Notes: generated by a model from the letters alone, not told the origin. A stretch of DNA of 51,590 nt from CALWZE01 sp036644375 (GCA_036644375.1 JAVXQD010000015.1:1-51590), one strand, 5' to 3'. Shown: positions 15,589-24,602, numbered from the stretch's first letter. Translations and numbers: made by a program.

Positions 15589-16564
15589 GCCTTTCGATTG
15601 CCTCCGATTGAGTGTCGGTGAAAATCAACCTCGCAAGAGTCTTTTTTTGTTCGCCCATCAGGTGAAAGCCATCATAAAAATTACTCTCATCACCCGTGAA
15701 CTCGTTGACGAATTCCATATCGTACACAGTCGCACGGTCTATCAAAAATTGTTTGTACTCCTCGGTCTGTTTCACAATTCCCATCGGATCAAGCACAAGA
15801 GTCTCAATAGACTCGTGCATCGGCGGAAATACGAAAATAAGCTCGATATCGTTCTCCGAGCAATAGTCGATTACGCTCTGAAGCTTTTTATATGCCTCGG
15901 GATTAACGCGCCAGTTTTTACCGAGATTGGTTTTGATAATCTGCGCATAGTCCTCAAGATTCTTGCGATAAACCGCTCCCCGCTCCTTTGGCGGCTCTAA
16001 ATTGGTGAACTGCGTCGGGTCCTCTGGATACTCAATCAGCTGCGGTTTATCAAATATACCGGCAATAAGATTCTTTGTCCTGTACTTTGCGGTATTGATC
16101 GCCTCAAGCCAATTGTTAAAGTTACTTAAAAAATTGTAGGTGCTGTCCGCCTGCTTCTTGACATCGGGAATTCTACCGCTTCCGAGATCCCCTCCCGCAG
16201 TGTAAAAGCTAACGCCAAACACGACCTTTTCAAGATTTGTGTGCTCTGTTGCATACCAGAACATCTCAATGCTTTCACCGAGCGTAGCGCCGCCAAACCC
16301 GAGCATTGTATAGCTCTCTCCGCTTATTTCCCGAATATATTCGGTGCTGAGGTTCGCCATTCGCGAATCTCCGAGAATTATCTCGGACGGATGATTACGC
16401 TCAAGCTCACGCATGGCGGACAGAGGCTTAGAAAGATACGTGGCGTCTCCCTTCAGTCCGAAATAGTCGAAGGGCTCAAAACAAAAAAACAGTAAGAACA
16501 CGATTATAAAAGGAATAGAAAATATCGCGGCTTTTTTTATCAGCTTTGTCAAATCGTCTGTCAC
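15575..16564 (-). CDS. Membrane-anchored SGNH-hydrolase-like protein, paralog
   Basis: A 329-residue paralog of the protein at 9685-10725. It has an N-terminal membrane segment at about residues 11-29, GDSR at 65-68, the glycine block FGGATLGES, the shared FWYATEHT segment, and a C-terminal DGFH Asp-His block. It is expected to work outside the membrane as an acyltransferase or esterase with one of the MBOAT proteins. The ABC exporter gene ends 34 bases upstream, so they are probably cotranscribed. Confidence 0.75.
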   Translation of the reverse strand: MTDDLTKLIKKAAIFSIPFIIVFLLFFCFEPFDYFGLKGDATYLSKPLSAMRELERNHPSEIILGDSRMANLSTEYIREISGESYTMLGFGGATLGESIEMFWYATEHTNLEKVVFGVSFYTAGGDLGSGRIPDVKKQADSTYNFLSNFNNWLEAINTAKYRTKNLIAGIFDKPQLIEYPEDPTQFTNLEPPKERGAVYRKNLEDYAQIIKTNLGKNWRVNPEAYKKLQSVIDYCSENDIELIFVFPPMHESIETLVLDPMGIVKQTEEYKQFLIDRATVYDMEFVNEFTGDESNFYDGFHLMGEQKKTLARLIFTDTQSEAIERHVHK

Positions 16565-16598
16565 CTTTCAAAAATTAGTTGTCGGAGAGAACTCAATA

Positions 16599-18326
16599 TT
16601 ACAAGAACTGCGTATTGTAAATTTCTTTGTACACCCCGTTTTTAAGCATCAGCTCTTGATGAGTGCCCTGTTCTGCGATGCCGTCATCGGTCAGAACGAT
16701 TATTTCATCGGCATTTCGAACGGTGGATAGTCTGTGCGCGACAACAATTGTCGTCCGTCCGCGGCACAGCTCGTCAAGAGACTGCTGAAGCAGGTGCTCT
16801 GTTATGTTGTCAAGTGCACTGGTCGCCTCGTCCAAAATGAGAATCTGAGGGTTTTTAAGGAATATTCGCGCAATCGCTATGCGCTGCTTTTGCCCGCCGG
16901 AGAGTTTTACGCCCCTCTCGCCGACATAAGTATCATATCCGTTCTCCATCTCCATAATAAGGTCATGTATCCGCGCTTTCTTTGCGGCTTCAATTATGTC
17001 ATTCTCTGTGGCATTTTCGCACGCATAGGCAATGTTCTCGGAAATTGTTCCGGTAAACAGAAAGACCTCCTGCTGAACAATGCCAATCCCTCTTCGCAGA
17101 CTTCCCCGCGTTATCTTTTCAATATCCATCCCGCCGATTGTGATTTTTCCGGCCTCAATGTCATAAAACCGCGGTATCAAATGGCAAAGCGTTGTTTTAC
17201 CGCCTCCGGAAGGTCCGACAAGCGCTGTCTTTTTCCCGTTTTCTATTGTCATATTCAGGTGATCAAGCACCTTTTGTTCCTTGTCATAGGTGAAGCTGAC
17301 ATTGTCAAACACAATATCACCCGAAAGGTCATTTTCCTCTTTCGAGTCCCGGTTATCCTCTTCGGGTTTTGTATCCATTATTTCACAGAATCTTTTGAAT
17401 CCTGTCTTTCCATCCTCAAACAGCTCGCAAAACTGCATAAATCTCTTTATCGGCTGAATAAACTGGCCTATATATAAAAAATACGCGGCGTAATCTCCGA
17501 TATTAATATACCCAAAGTAAAAGTACAGTCCCGCAGCGACAAGCACCACAAGGTACATGAAATCAAGCATAAAATACATGCCCGAATAAAATTGAGCCAT
17601 GACGCGATACGCACTGCTCCTCGCATCAATATATCCGTCTACCGCGCGGTCAAATTTTTTCATCTCACCGCATCGGTTGTCAAAAGCCTTGGACACTCTG
17701 ATGCCCGAAAGGGAATTCCCGAGCTCTGCATTTATTTCGGATGTCTTTTCACGCGCTCTCGAAAAGCCCTCTCCCATTTTGCCCTGCATTTTTATCATGA
17801 ACCACAAGAACAGCGGCAAAAATGCAAATACAATAAGCGTAAGCGACAGATTGACAGTACACAAAATAGCAAATGAGCCTATCATCATCAAGATCGAAAT
17901 CAAAAAATCCTCGGGACCGTGATGGGCAAGCTCGGAAATATCCTGCAAATCATTTACGACACGCGACATAAGCGAACCGGATTTGTGCTCGTCGAAATAT
18001 GCGAACGGAAGCTTTTGCAGATGACCGAAAATTTCACGTCGCATATCTCCCTGCATTCGCACTCCGAGAATATGCCCGTAATACATCACAAAATAGTTGA
18101 GCGCAAGCTTTATTAAATAAATTATCACAAGCAAAGCCGCATACACAAAAAACGTTCTGAGCAAGCGGTTTGGGACGAGGTCATTTATGACGGTGCGGGT
18201 TATCAACGGATATACGAGATCGCACATCGAGATAAAAAATGCGGCGACTATATCCGCAACAAACAGTCCTTTATATGGTTTGTAATACTCAAAAAATCTT
18301 TTCACAAAGTTCTGTTTCCCGCTCAT
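16599..18326 (-). CDS. ABC exporter, fused membrane and ATPase domains (MsbA/LmrA type)
   Basis: 575 residues, a normal half-transporter length. The six-helix membrane domain spans residues 1 to about 310, and the ATPase domain the rest. The ATPase has Walker A GPSGGGKTT, Q-loop VQQEVFLF, signature LSGGQKQR, Walker B ILILDEATSALD and the His loop AHRLS. It likely exports a lipid, peptide or lipid-linked glycan as a homodimer. It is first in the surface-modification operon, which suggests the cargo may be a lipid-linked polymer, but that is only context. GGAGG lies 5 bases before the ATG. Confidence 0.92.
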   Translation of the reverse strand: MSGKQNFVKRFFEYYKPYKGLFVADIVAAFFISMCDLVYPLITRTVINDLVPNRLLRTFFVYAALLVIIYLIKLALNYFVMYYGHILGVRMQGDMRREIFGHLQKLPFAYFDEHKSGSLMSRVVNDLQDISELAHHGPEDFLISILMMIGSFAILCTVNLSLTLIVFAFLPLFLWFMIKMQGKMGEGFSRAREKTSEINAELGNSLSGIRVSKAFDNRCGEMKKFDRAVDGYIDARSSAYRVMAQFYSGMYFMLDFMYLVVLVAAGLYFYFGYINIGDYAAYFLYIGQFIQPIKRFMQFCELFEDGKTGFKRFCEIMDTKPEEDNRDSKEENDLSGDIVFDNVSFTYDKEQKVLDHLNMTIENGKKTALVGPSGGGKTTLCHLIPRFYDIEAGKITIGGMDIEKITRGSLRRGIGIVQQEVFLFTGTISENIAYACENATENDIIEAAKKARIHDLIMEMENGYDTYVGERGVKLSGGQKQRIAIARIFLKNPQILILDEATSALDNITEHLLQQSLDELCRGRTTIVVAHRLSTVRNADEIIVLTDDGIAEQGTHQELMLKNGVYKEIYNTQFL

Positions 18327-18371
18327 TTATCCTCCACACGTCATCGGCGTACACGAAATCATATTTATTGA

Positions 18372-18400
18372 ATTATAACATTTTTTTTAAGTAAAGAAAA
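18372..18400 (-). promoter_or_regulatory. Promoter of the ABC exporter / surface-modification operon
   Basis: Minus-strand TTTTCT (18400-18395), a 17-base spacer and TATAAT (18377-18372), 46 bases before the exporter start. Confidence 0.5.
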
Positions 18401-18553
18401 GTGCGCGTATATCGGCAAAAAACAGTCTCTTGCACAGATAGCTAAGAAATTGGTTTTACTGTTTTTTTGCTTCCGTTCGATTTCCATTGCTCCTTTGTCG
18501 GAGGAGCCATAACCTGTCCGACATTCGGCAGTATATCCGATTTTTTATCCGAA

Positions 18554-18586
18554 GAATCCCCCGACGCACAGCGCATCGGGGGATTC
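18554..18586 (-). terminator. GC-rich hairpin after nifJ, probable terminator
   Basis: An 11-base perfect stem (18554-18564 with 18576-18586) with a further short stem in its loop, 37 bases after the nifJ stop. The following minus-strand sequence has no clean T-run, so it may act weakly. The rest of 18401-18553 holds only a short TGTCGGA/TCCGACA inverted repeat. Confidence 0.5.
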
Positions 18587-18622
18587 TCCTTGTGAAATTC
18601 AACTTAATTTACGGACAGACAC

Positions 18623-21600
18623 CTAAAATGACTCTGCTTTTTTCTTGAGCTCTTTATATCTCTTAATGGCATTGGCATCCGCCTTAGAGAACAGCGCCTC
18701 TGCGCGTTCGGGGAATGAACGTGTCAGTGAGCTGTAGCGAACCTCGCTCTTGATAAAGTCGATATAGTTGGCTGTCGGCTCTTTGCTGTCGAGCTGGAAC
18801 GGATTCTTGCCCTCAGCCTCAAGACGCGGGTCAAAGCGGAAATTGTACCAATAACCGCATGCCACTGCGCGCTTGATCTCCTCCTGTGCATTCACAAGTC
18901 CGCCCTTGATACCATGATTGATGCAGGGCGCATAAGCGATGATAAGGGAGGGACCGTTATATGCCTCTGCCTCTGCTATCGCCTTGATTGTCTGATTGTA
19001 GTCGGCGCCCATGGCAATCTGCGCAACATATACATAGCCATAGCTCATTGCAATTGCCGCAAGGTCTTTTTTCTTGACTTCCTTGCCTGCCGCCGCGAAC
19101 TGAGCCACCGCACCTGTCGGGGTTGCCTTTGAGGACTGACCGCCTGTATTGGAGTAAACCTCGGTATCGAATACCATTATATTGATATCCTTGCCCGATG
19201 CGAGAACGTGGTCAACACCGCCGAAGCCGATATCGTATGCCCAGCCGTCGCCGCCGAAGCACCAGACGGATTTCTTTGCGAGCATGTCCTTGGCATTGAG
19301 TATTTCCTTGCCCTCAGCGCAGTTTCCGCAGCTGCTGATAGTCTCGATAAGCTTTTCGGTTGCAATCTTGTTTGCAGCACCGTCCTCCAATGTGGCGAGG
19401 TATTGGTCAATCACTGCCTTTGCATCGCCCTCAGCCTTTTCGCCGAGTGCCTTAACCTTGTCAATCACACGTCCGCGCAGTGTATCCTGAGCAAGATACA
19501 TGCCGAGACCATATTCCGCATTGTCCTCAAACAGTGAGTTCGCCCACGCGGGACCGTGACCCTCTTTGTTGACCGTATATGGTGTCGAAGGAGCGGAACC
19601 GCCCCATATTGATGAGCATCCTGTTGCGTTGGCGATATACATTCTCTCGCCGAACAGCTGTGTTATCAGCTTTGCATACGGTGTTTCACCGCATCCGCCG
19701 CAAGCGCCGGAGAACTCAAGAAGCGGCTGCTTAAACTGGCTGCCCTTGACCGTCTTCTCGTTAAATTTGGCAGATACCTCCGCCTTGCTGTCTATTGTCA
19801 ATCCATACTCAAATATTGCCTGCTCTGCCGCCTGTGTGTCCAGCGGTTTCATTGAAAGAGCCTTTTCGCCCTTCTTGCCCGGGCATACGTTAACACATGA
19901 GCCGCAGCCTGTGCAGTCCATAATGGAAACAGTCATGACCATCTTCATGCCCGGCATACCGGTCATGTCAACCGACTTTGTACCTGCCGGAGCCTTTGCA
20001 AGCTCGTCCGCCGTCATCGCAACGGGGCGAATAACCGCGTGAGGGCAGACATATGAGCAGAAATTGCACTGAATGCAGTTTTCGGTGTTCCATGTCGGGA
20101 CGTTAACCGCAATGCCGCGCTTTTCATACGCTGCGCTGCCCTGAGGCATATGACCGTCCTCATATCCCTTAAAGGTAGAAACCGGAAGAGCATCTCCCTG
20201 CTGAAGACTTGTGGGGATAAGAATGTCGTTCACAAAGTTCACAAGATCCTTGCGGCTGCCTGTTGCCTTAGCAACAGCTGCGTGATCACCTTCTGCATTT
20301 TTCCACGAAGAGGGTATTTCAATCTTCACTGTGGCATCAACGCCCGCATCAATGGCATCATGGTTCATCTTAACGATGTCATCGCCTTTTCTGGCATACG
20401 ACTTTGTCGCAGCGGCCTTCATATACTCGATTGCCTGAGTCTCGGGAATGATGTTGGCGAGCTTGAAGAACGCGCTCTGAAGAACAGTGTTGTATTTGCC
20501 GCGAAGTCCGAGCTTTTTGTCAATCGCAATTGCGTCGATGACATATAGGCTGATATTGTGCTCGGCGATATACTTTTTGTCCTTGGCAGGCAGGTGCTCC
20601 TCAAGAGCGGCCATATCCCACGCACAGTTGAGCAGGAATGTTCCGCCGTCCTTAAGATCCTGAATCATGTTGTACTTGCCGATATAAGCGGGATTGTGGC
20701 AGGCGACAAAGTCGGCCTTATCAATAAGATAGGTCGAACGAATCGGTGTTTTTCCGAAACGGAGATGTGAAATCGTAACGCCGCCCGATTTTTTGGAATC
20801 GTATGCAAAATACGCCTGCGCATACATATCCGTGTGGTCGCCGATGATTTTAATTGAGTTTTTATTCGCGCCGACGGTGCCGTCAGAGCCGAGACCCCAG
20901 AACTTGCAGCAGGTAGTACCCGCCGGGGTTGTATTGGGGTTCTCTTTGATGTCGAGCGAGAGATGCGTGACATCATCGTTGATGCCGAGCGTAAAGAACG
21001 ACTTGCTGTCCGCTGCCTGAGCGTTGCGGAAAGCTGCGATAATCTGAGCGGGGGTTGTGTCCTTGCTTCCGAGACCGTAGCGGCCGGAAACGATTTTCGC
21101 ATTGTTGAATTCCGTTCCGCGAAGTGCGGCGACAATATCAAGATAGAGCGGCTCTCCGAGCGCACCAGGTTCTTTTGTGCGGTCGAGTACCGAAATATTT
21201 TTAACTGTTTTCGGCATTGCGGCAACAAGGTGTTTTGCAGAGAACGGGCGATACAGGCGAACCTTAATCAAACCGACCTTCTCTCCTGCCGCCATCATAT
21301 AATCAATCGTCTCGTCGATTGTGTCGCAGACAGAGCCCATAGCAACAAGAACGGTTTCTGCATCAGGTGCACCGTAATAGTTAAATAGACCGTAATTTGT
21401 GCCGAGCTTTGCATTGACCTTGCCCATATACTCCTCGACTACTCCGGGAAGCTCGTTATAGAAGCAGTTTGAAGCCTCACGCGCCTGGAAAAATATATCG
21501 GGATTCTGAGCCGAGCCGCGGAGAATCGGATGCTCGGGATTGAGAGCGCCCTTGCGGAACGCCTCTATTGCGTCGTGATCGACCATTTCATCGAGATCAG

Positions 21601-22165
21601 CATAGTCCCACACTTCGATTTTCTGAATCTCATGCGAGGTGCGGAATCCGTCGAAGAAGTTAAGGAACGGAACGCGTCCCTTAATCGCCGAGCAGTGAGC
21701 CACGGCTGTGAGGTCCATGACCTCCTGAACATTGCTCTCAGCCAGCATTGCAAATCCGGTCTGACGGCAAGCCATGACGTCAGAATGATCTCCGAAAATG
21801 GAAAGCGCATGAGTTGCAAGTGCACGTGCCGAGCAATCAATTACACAGGGAAGAAGCTCACCGGCAATTTTATACATATTGGGGATCATGAGAAGCAGTC
21901 CCTGCGAAGCGGTAAATGTAGTTGTGAGTGCACCCGCCGCGAGCGAACCGTGAACAGCGCCTGCAGCACCGCCCTCGGATTGCATTTCCACTACCTTAAC
22001 CTCATGCCCGAATATATTTTTCTGACCCTTCGCCGACCTCTCGTCGACTACCTCCGCCATAACCGACGACGGTGTAATCGGGTAGATTGCAGCGACATCA
22101 GTGTAAGCATACGATACGTGAGCGGCGGCATTGTTGCCGTCCATTGTTAGCATTTTTCTTGCCAT
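18623..22165 (-). CDS. nifJ: Pyruvate:ferredoxin (flavodoxin) oxidoreductase
   Basis: 1180 residues, full length for the single-chain enzyme. It splits pyruvate and CoA into acetyl-CoA and CO2 and gives two electrons to ferredoxin, the central step of clostridial sugar fermentation. Visible parts in order: the N-terminal pyrimidine-binding domain (NNAAAHVSYAYTDVAAIYPI), the CoA-related middle domains, a two-cluster ferredoxin domain (CIQCNFCSYVCP and CTGCGSCVNVCPG), and the C-terminal TPP domain with CGGCGETPY, GCSSIWG and GGDGWAYDIGFGG. AAGGAGG lies before the ATG. An operator-like palindrome overlaps the predicted transcript start. Confidence 0.98.
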   Translation of the reverse strand: MARKMLTMDGNNAAAHVSYAYTDVAAIYPITPSSVMAEVVDERSAKGQKNIFGHEVKVVEMQSEGGAAGAVHGSLAAGALTTTFTASQGLLLMIPNMYKIAGELLPCVIDCSARALATHALSIFGDHSDVMACRQTGFAMLAESNVQEVMDLTAVAHCSAIKGRVPFLNFFDGFRTSHEIQKIEVWDYADLDEMVDHDAIEAFRKGALNPEHPILRGSAQNPDIFFQAREASNCFYNELPGVVEEYMGKVNAKLGTNYGLFNYYGAPDAETVLVAMGSVCDTIDETIDYMMAAGEKVGLIKVRLYRPFSAKHLVAAMPKTVKNISVLDRTKEPGALGEPLYLDIVAALRGTEFNNAKIVSGRYGLGSKDTTPAQIIAAFRNAQAADSKSFFTLGINDDVTHLSLDIKENPNTTPAGTTCCKFWGLGSDGTVGANKNSIKIIGDHTDMYAQAYFAYDSKKSGGVTISHLRFGKTPIRSTYLIDKADFVACHNPAYIGKYNMIQDLKDGGTFLLNCAWDMAALEEHLPAKDKKYIAEHNISLYVIDAIAIDKKLGLRGKYNTVLQSAFFKLANIIPETQAIEYMKAAATKSYARKGDDIVKMNHDAIDAGVDATVKIEIPSSWKNAEGDHAAVAKATGSRKDLVNFVNDILIPTSLQQGDALPVSTFKGYEDGHMPQGSAAYEKRGIAVNVPTWNTENCIQCNFCSYVCPHAVIRPVAMTADELAKAPAGTKSVDMTGMPGMKMVMTVSIMDCTGCGSCVNVCPGKKGEKALSMKPLDTQAAEQAIFEYGLTIDSKAEVSAKFNEKTVKGSQFKQPLLEFSGACGGCGETPYAKLITQLFGERMYIANATGCSSIWGGSAPSTPYTVNKEGHGPAWANSLFEDNAEYGLGMYLAQDTLRGRVIDKVKALGEKAEGDAKAVIDQYLATLEDGAANKIATEKLIETISSCGNCAEGKEILNAKDMLAKKSVWCFGGDGWAYDIGFGGVDHVLASGKDINIMVFDTEVYSNTGGQSSKATPTGAVAQFAAAGKEVKKKDLAAIAMSYGYVYVAQIAMGADYNQTIKAIAEAEAYNGPSLIIAYAPCINHGIKGGLVNAQEEIKRAVACGYWYNFRFDPRLEAEGKNPFQLDSKEPTANYIDFIKSEVRYSSLTRSFPERAEALFSKADANAIKRYKELKKKAESF

Positions 22166-22198
22166 GTGATCCTCCTTATATTAATTCATATTATTGAA

Positions 22199-22209
22199 TG
22201 GTATTACCA
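22199..22209. promoter_or_regulatory. GntR-type (PdhR/LldR-like) operator at nifJ
   Basis: Perfect palindrome TGGTA-T-TACCA at the expected nifJ transcript start. Read on the minus strand with flanks it is ATTGGTAATACCATT, one base from the known PdhR pattern ATTGGT-N3-ACCAAT. Confidence 0.5.
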
Positions 22210-22216
22210 ATTTTAA

Positions 22217-22245
22217 ATTTTAACATCTTTAAGGTCTAAAGTAAA
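22217..22245 (-). promoter_or_regulatory. nifJ promoter
   Basis: Minus-strand TTTACT (22245-22240), a 17-base spacer and TAAAAT (22222-22217). Confidence 0.6.
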
Positions 22246-22284
22246 GTTTGATTGTGACTTTTTGTCGAAATTATCGTATTAAAA

Positions 22285-22313
22285 TGGACTTTTTTAAAGT
22301 TTTGCTCTATAAT
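22285..22313 (+). promoter_or_regulatory. Promoter of the CNNM/CBS gene with long leader
   Basis: TGGACT (22285-22290), a 17-base spacer and TATAAT (22308-22313). This gives a leader of about 205 bases (to 22526), in which no known riboswitch was recognised. Confidence 0.5.
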
Positions 22314-22526
22314 GCATGATAAACAGATAGTTGAAAGCCGAAATACCCTGCTTTTCATCAAGCGGCGATTGTGCTGTGCCCGAACATTATCACGAGCGTT
22401 CTTCATGCGCGATATCGTTTTGAGCTCAAGTGGCACAAGCCCCCGCTCGATCAACGGATTTTCGCAAAAGCACCGCTCTGTTTCGCTTATGTCTGCTTAA
22501 ACTAACATTAAAAAGGAGCACCAATT

Positions 22527-23795
22527 ATGGACCCCGACAGTTGGCCCATTATCCAACTACTATTTTCTCTCGCATTGTCCGCTTTATTCTTTCTTGCCTC
22601 AGGTGTCAATCTTGAAGAGAGCACGCAAAAAGAAATTTCAGACAGCGGAATCGGCGTTTCGCTCAAATGCGTCGCGTCGTTTATAGTCTGTGTCCCGCCG
22701 CTTTTGTGGGCGGCAAGCTGTGTGAGCCGTATATCAAATATGCTCGGCGTTCTGGTGGTAAGCACCTTGTCGAATACCGAATCGGCGCATCAGCCGATTT
22801 GGGCGCTCACGCTCTGTTTTTTCGTTTTTTACATAATTATAGCGCTTGCAGTAGCGGTTGTCTGTGTATTTCTGCCCTTGTCGTGGGGGCGCGCTCACAG
22901 CGAGCAATACTTGAGCAAGCTCAAGCCGGTAATGCTGTTTGTGGGGCTTTTCTCTCCGCTGGCGCGTTTAGTGACAATGCCCGCGCGCAGGATTCTCAAA
23001 TCCCGCGGCATATCCGAGGAATTTGGCAGCGTGACCGAAGAGGATGTGCTTGACACGGTTGAGGAGCTTGACCGCATCGATGACAGTCAAAAAGAAATGA
23101 TTGGAAATATCTTTGAGCTCGACAACGTCAAGGCAGCGGATATCATGACTCACCGCACCGAAATAGAGGCGGTTCCTATCACTGCGTCAATTGACGATAT
23201 CACAGCTATCGCTATTGAATACGGCTATTCGCGCATACCCGTCTATGACGGTACGCTCGACCATATCATCGGGGTCGCATATGTCAAGGATCTTCTGCCC
23301 TATGTCGGCAAAAGCAGCCTGGGTACAGATCTTTCAAAGCTGCTGCGCAAGACCCTGTTCGTTCCCGAAAGCTGCCGTGCACGTGATTTGCTGATTGATT
23401 TCAAGCAGAGCAAAATGCAGCTTGCCGTAGTTGTAGACGAATACGGCGGAACAGCCGGAATCGTGTCAATGGAGGATATTCTCGAGAGCATCGTCGGAGA
23501 TATAGAGGATGAATACGACGAGGATGAAAAGCTCATCGTCAAAAGCAGTGACGGAAGCCTTATCTGCGACGGATATGCAGATATTGATGATGTATATGAT
23601 GCTTTGGGTATTGAGGACATTCCGGACGAAATCGAGAGCGATACGATAGGCGGACTTTTGACCGACCTGCTGATGCGCATCCCAAAAAGCGGTGAACACC
23701 CGAGCGCCGTTTATGACGGAATCGAGCTTGTAGCACTTGACGCCGACGAGCGCAGAATAACCGGTGTCTCGGCAAGGCTTATCAATAAGGAATAG
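22527..23795 (+). CDS. CNNM / HlyC-CorC family membrane protein with CBS pair
   Basis: A 422-residue protein. An N-terminal membrane domain with about four segments (residues 8-150) is followed by EEDVLDTVEELDRID and a CBS pair (about 200-330), which includes DIMTHRTEIEAVP, YSRIPVYDGTLDHIIGVAYV and VVDEYGGTAGIVSMEDILE. A C-terminal CorC_HlyC domain begins at about residue 340. The family is linked to divalent cation (magnesium or cobalt) efflux or tolerance and is often misnamed hemolysin. The N-terminal domain is shorter and less conserved than usual. AAAAAGGAGC precedes the ATG. A strong terminator follows at once. Confidence 0.9.
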   Translation: MDPDSWPIIQLLFSLALSALFFLASGVNLEESTQKEISDSGIGVSLKCVASFIVCVPPLLWAASCVSRISNMLGVLVVSTLSNTESAHQPIWALTLCFFVFYIIIALAVAVVCVFLPLSWGRAHSEQYLSKLKPVMLFVGLFSPLARLVTMPARRILKSRGISEEFGSVTEEDVLDTVEELDRIDDSQKEMIGNIFELDNVKAADIMTHRTEIEAVPITASIDDITAIAIEYGYSRIPVYDGTLDHIIGVAYVKDLLPYVGKSSLGTDLSKLLRKTLFVPESCRARDLLIDFKQSKMQLAVVVDEYGGTAGIVSMEDILESIVGDIEDEYDEDEKLIVKSSDGSLICDGYADIDDVYDALGIEDIPDEIESDTIGGLLTDLLMRIPKSGEHPSAVYDGIELVALDADERRITGVSARLINKE

Positions 23796-23799
23796 AGCT

Positions 23800-23848
23800 T
23801 TATCCTGTTTGACTCACCTTAGTGGTCAAACAGGATAATTTATTTTTG
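23800..23848 (+). terminator. Intrinsic terminator of the CNNM/CBS gene
   Basis: A perfect 14-base stem (23800-23813 with 23825-23838) followed by TTTATTTTTG. Confidence 0.85.
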
Positions 23849-23930
23849 TGAATCCGACACATCAAGCTAACCCACATATTCGGTTTTGCCCTTCTTCCAT
23901 GCCGCTCCTTTTACATTGAATGAAACGCCC

Positions 23931-24305
23931 TCAGCCGATTACAAACACGATATCACGGGTTTTGCGGAATTCCCTCTTCTCTTGTTCGGGGCATCCCGCA
24001 CACACGACAAATTCGCGGCAGTTATCCTCCTTATCATCGTCATCCTGCTCAAAGGCAGCTGCCGGTATGTTCATATAAATATGATGAATTTTCTTGGCCT
24101 CAAGCTCACAGCTTCTCTGCGCACCGATTCTCCAGCCACGTGTGCTCTCACCGGGCTGTATATATATGCTCAAATTCGCACATACTTTCTTTTGAGCATT
24201 GTTTTTCACTGTGAACATCACATTAAGCGATGAGCCGCGCTTTATTCTATTCTCGGACAAGTACAGACTGAGATATGTAATTTCATCCGTCATCTTATCA
24301 TCCAT
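23931..24305 (-). CDS. Small protein of unknown function, possible Ig-like fold
   Basis: A 124-residue protein with no signal peptide or membrane segment. The alternating pattern ITYLSLYLSENRIKRGSSLN, then VMFTVKNNAQKKVCANLSIY, resembles a beta-sandwich (CARDB/Ig-like) domain. It is followed by an Asp-rich loop (EQDDDDKED) and a basic tail. No family was recognised. It appears to be a real gene because AAAGGAG sits 8 bases before this ATG and a TTGTCA-N17-TAAAAT promoter is present. An ATG two codons earlier is too close to the ribosome site. Confidence 0.65.
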   Translation of the reverse strand: MDDKMTDEITYLSLYLSENRIKRGSSLNVMFTVKNNAQKKVCANLSIYIQPGESTRGWRIGAQRSCELEAKKIHHIYMNIPAAAFEQDDDDKEDNCREFVVCAGCPEQEKREFRKTRDIVFVIG

Positions 24306-24334
24306 AAACATCGCTCCTTTATTGATACCTCACA

Positions 24335-24363
24335 ATTTTAGCATCGCATAGCCGCAATGACAA
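24335..24363 (-). promoter_or_regulatory. Promoter of the unknown 124-residue protein gene
   Basis: Minus-strand TTGTCA (24363-24358), a 17-base spacer and TAAAAT (24340-24335). Confidence 0.5.
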
Positions 24364-24494
24364 CAATCTCTTTGCCGTCTTCCTCACATATGCGGTTTAT
24401 GCGCTTTAAATTCGCATATTTTCGCGTTTAATTTTTTGTAAATATACTAATACTTTGTTCATTATGGCATAAATTACTGTGCTAAATATAGAAG

Positions 24495-24504
24495 TTGTGC
24501 ACAA
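24495..24504. promoter_or_regulatory. Palindrome upstream of the HPr-like promoter
   Basis: TTGTGCACAA, a perfect 10-base palindrome ending four bases before the -35 element. It shares half-sites with the palindrome at 24542-24558. Confidence 0.4.
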
Positions 24505-24508
24505 TCTA

Positions 24509-24537
24509 TTGCACTTTTCTCACAAATATCATATACT
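24509..24537 (+). promoter_or_regulatory. Promoter of the HPr-like gene
   Basis: TTGCAC (24509-24514), a 17-base spacer and TATACT (24532-24537). Confidence 0.6.
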
Positions 24538-24541
24538 TACA

Positions 24542-24558
24542 TTGTGCAAAAGGCACAA
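24542..24558. promoter_or_regulatory. Palindrome at the HPr-like transcript start
   Basis: TTGTGC-N5-GCACAA just after the -10 element, repeating the half-site of the palindrome upstream of -35. Together they flank the promoter, as operators for one regulator would. Confidence 0.4.
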
Positions 24559-24602
24559 GGCCTTGGTATCGCACAGACAGACATATTAGGAGGCATTTTA
24601 TT

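Noticed and set aside
16734..17477. Plus-strand frame of 247 codons opposite the ABC exporter
   Set aside because: Antisense to conserved ABC motifs, no ribosome site, shadow-like composition.
18370..18487. Minus-strand frame of about 39 codons from ATG 18487, preceded by AAAGGAG
   Set aside because: The ribosome site is only two bases from the ATG, and the frame runs through the predicted promoter of the ABC exporter.
22312..22500. Plus-strand frame of 62 codons in the leader of the CNNM/CBS gene
   Set aside because: No ribosome site and no recognisable protein features; better seen as untranslated leader.
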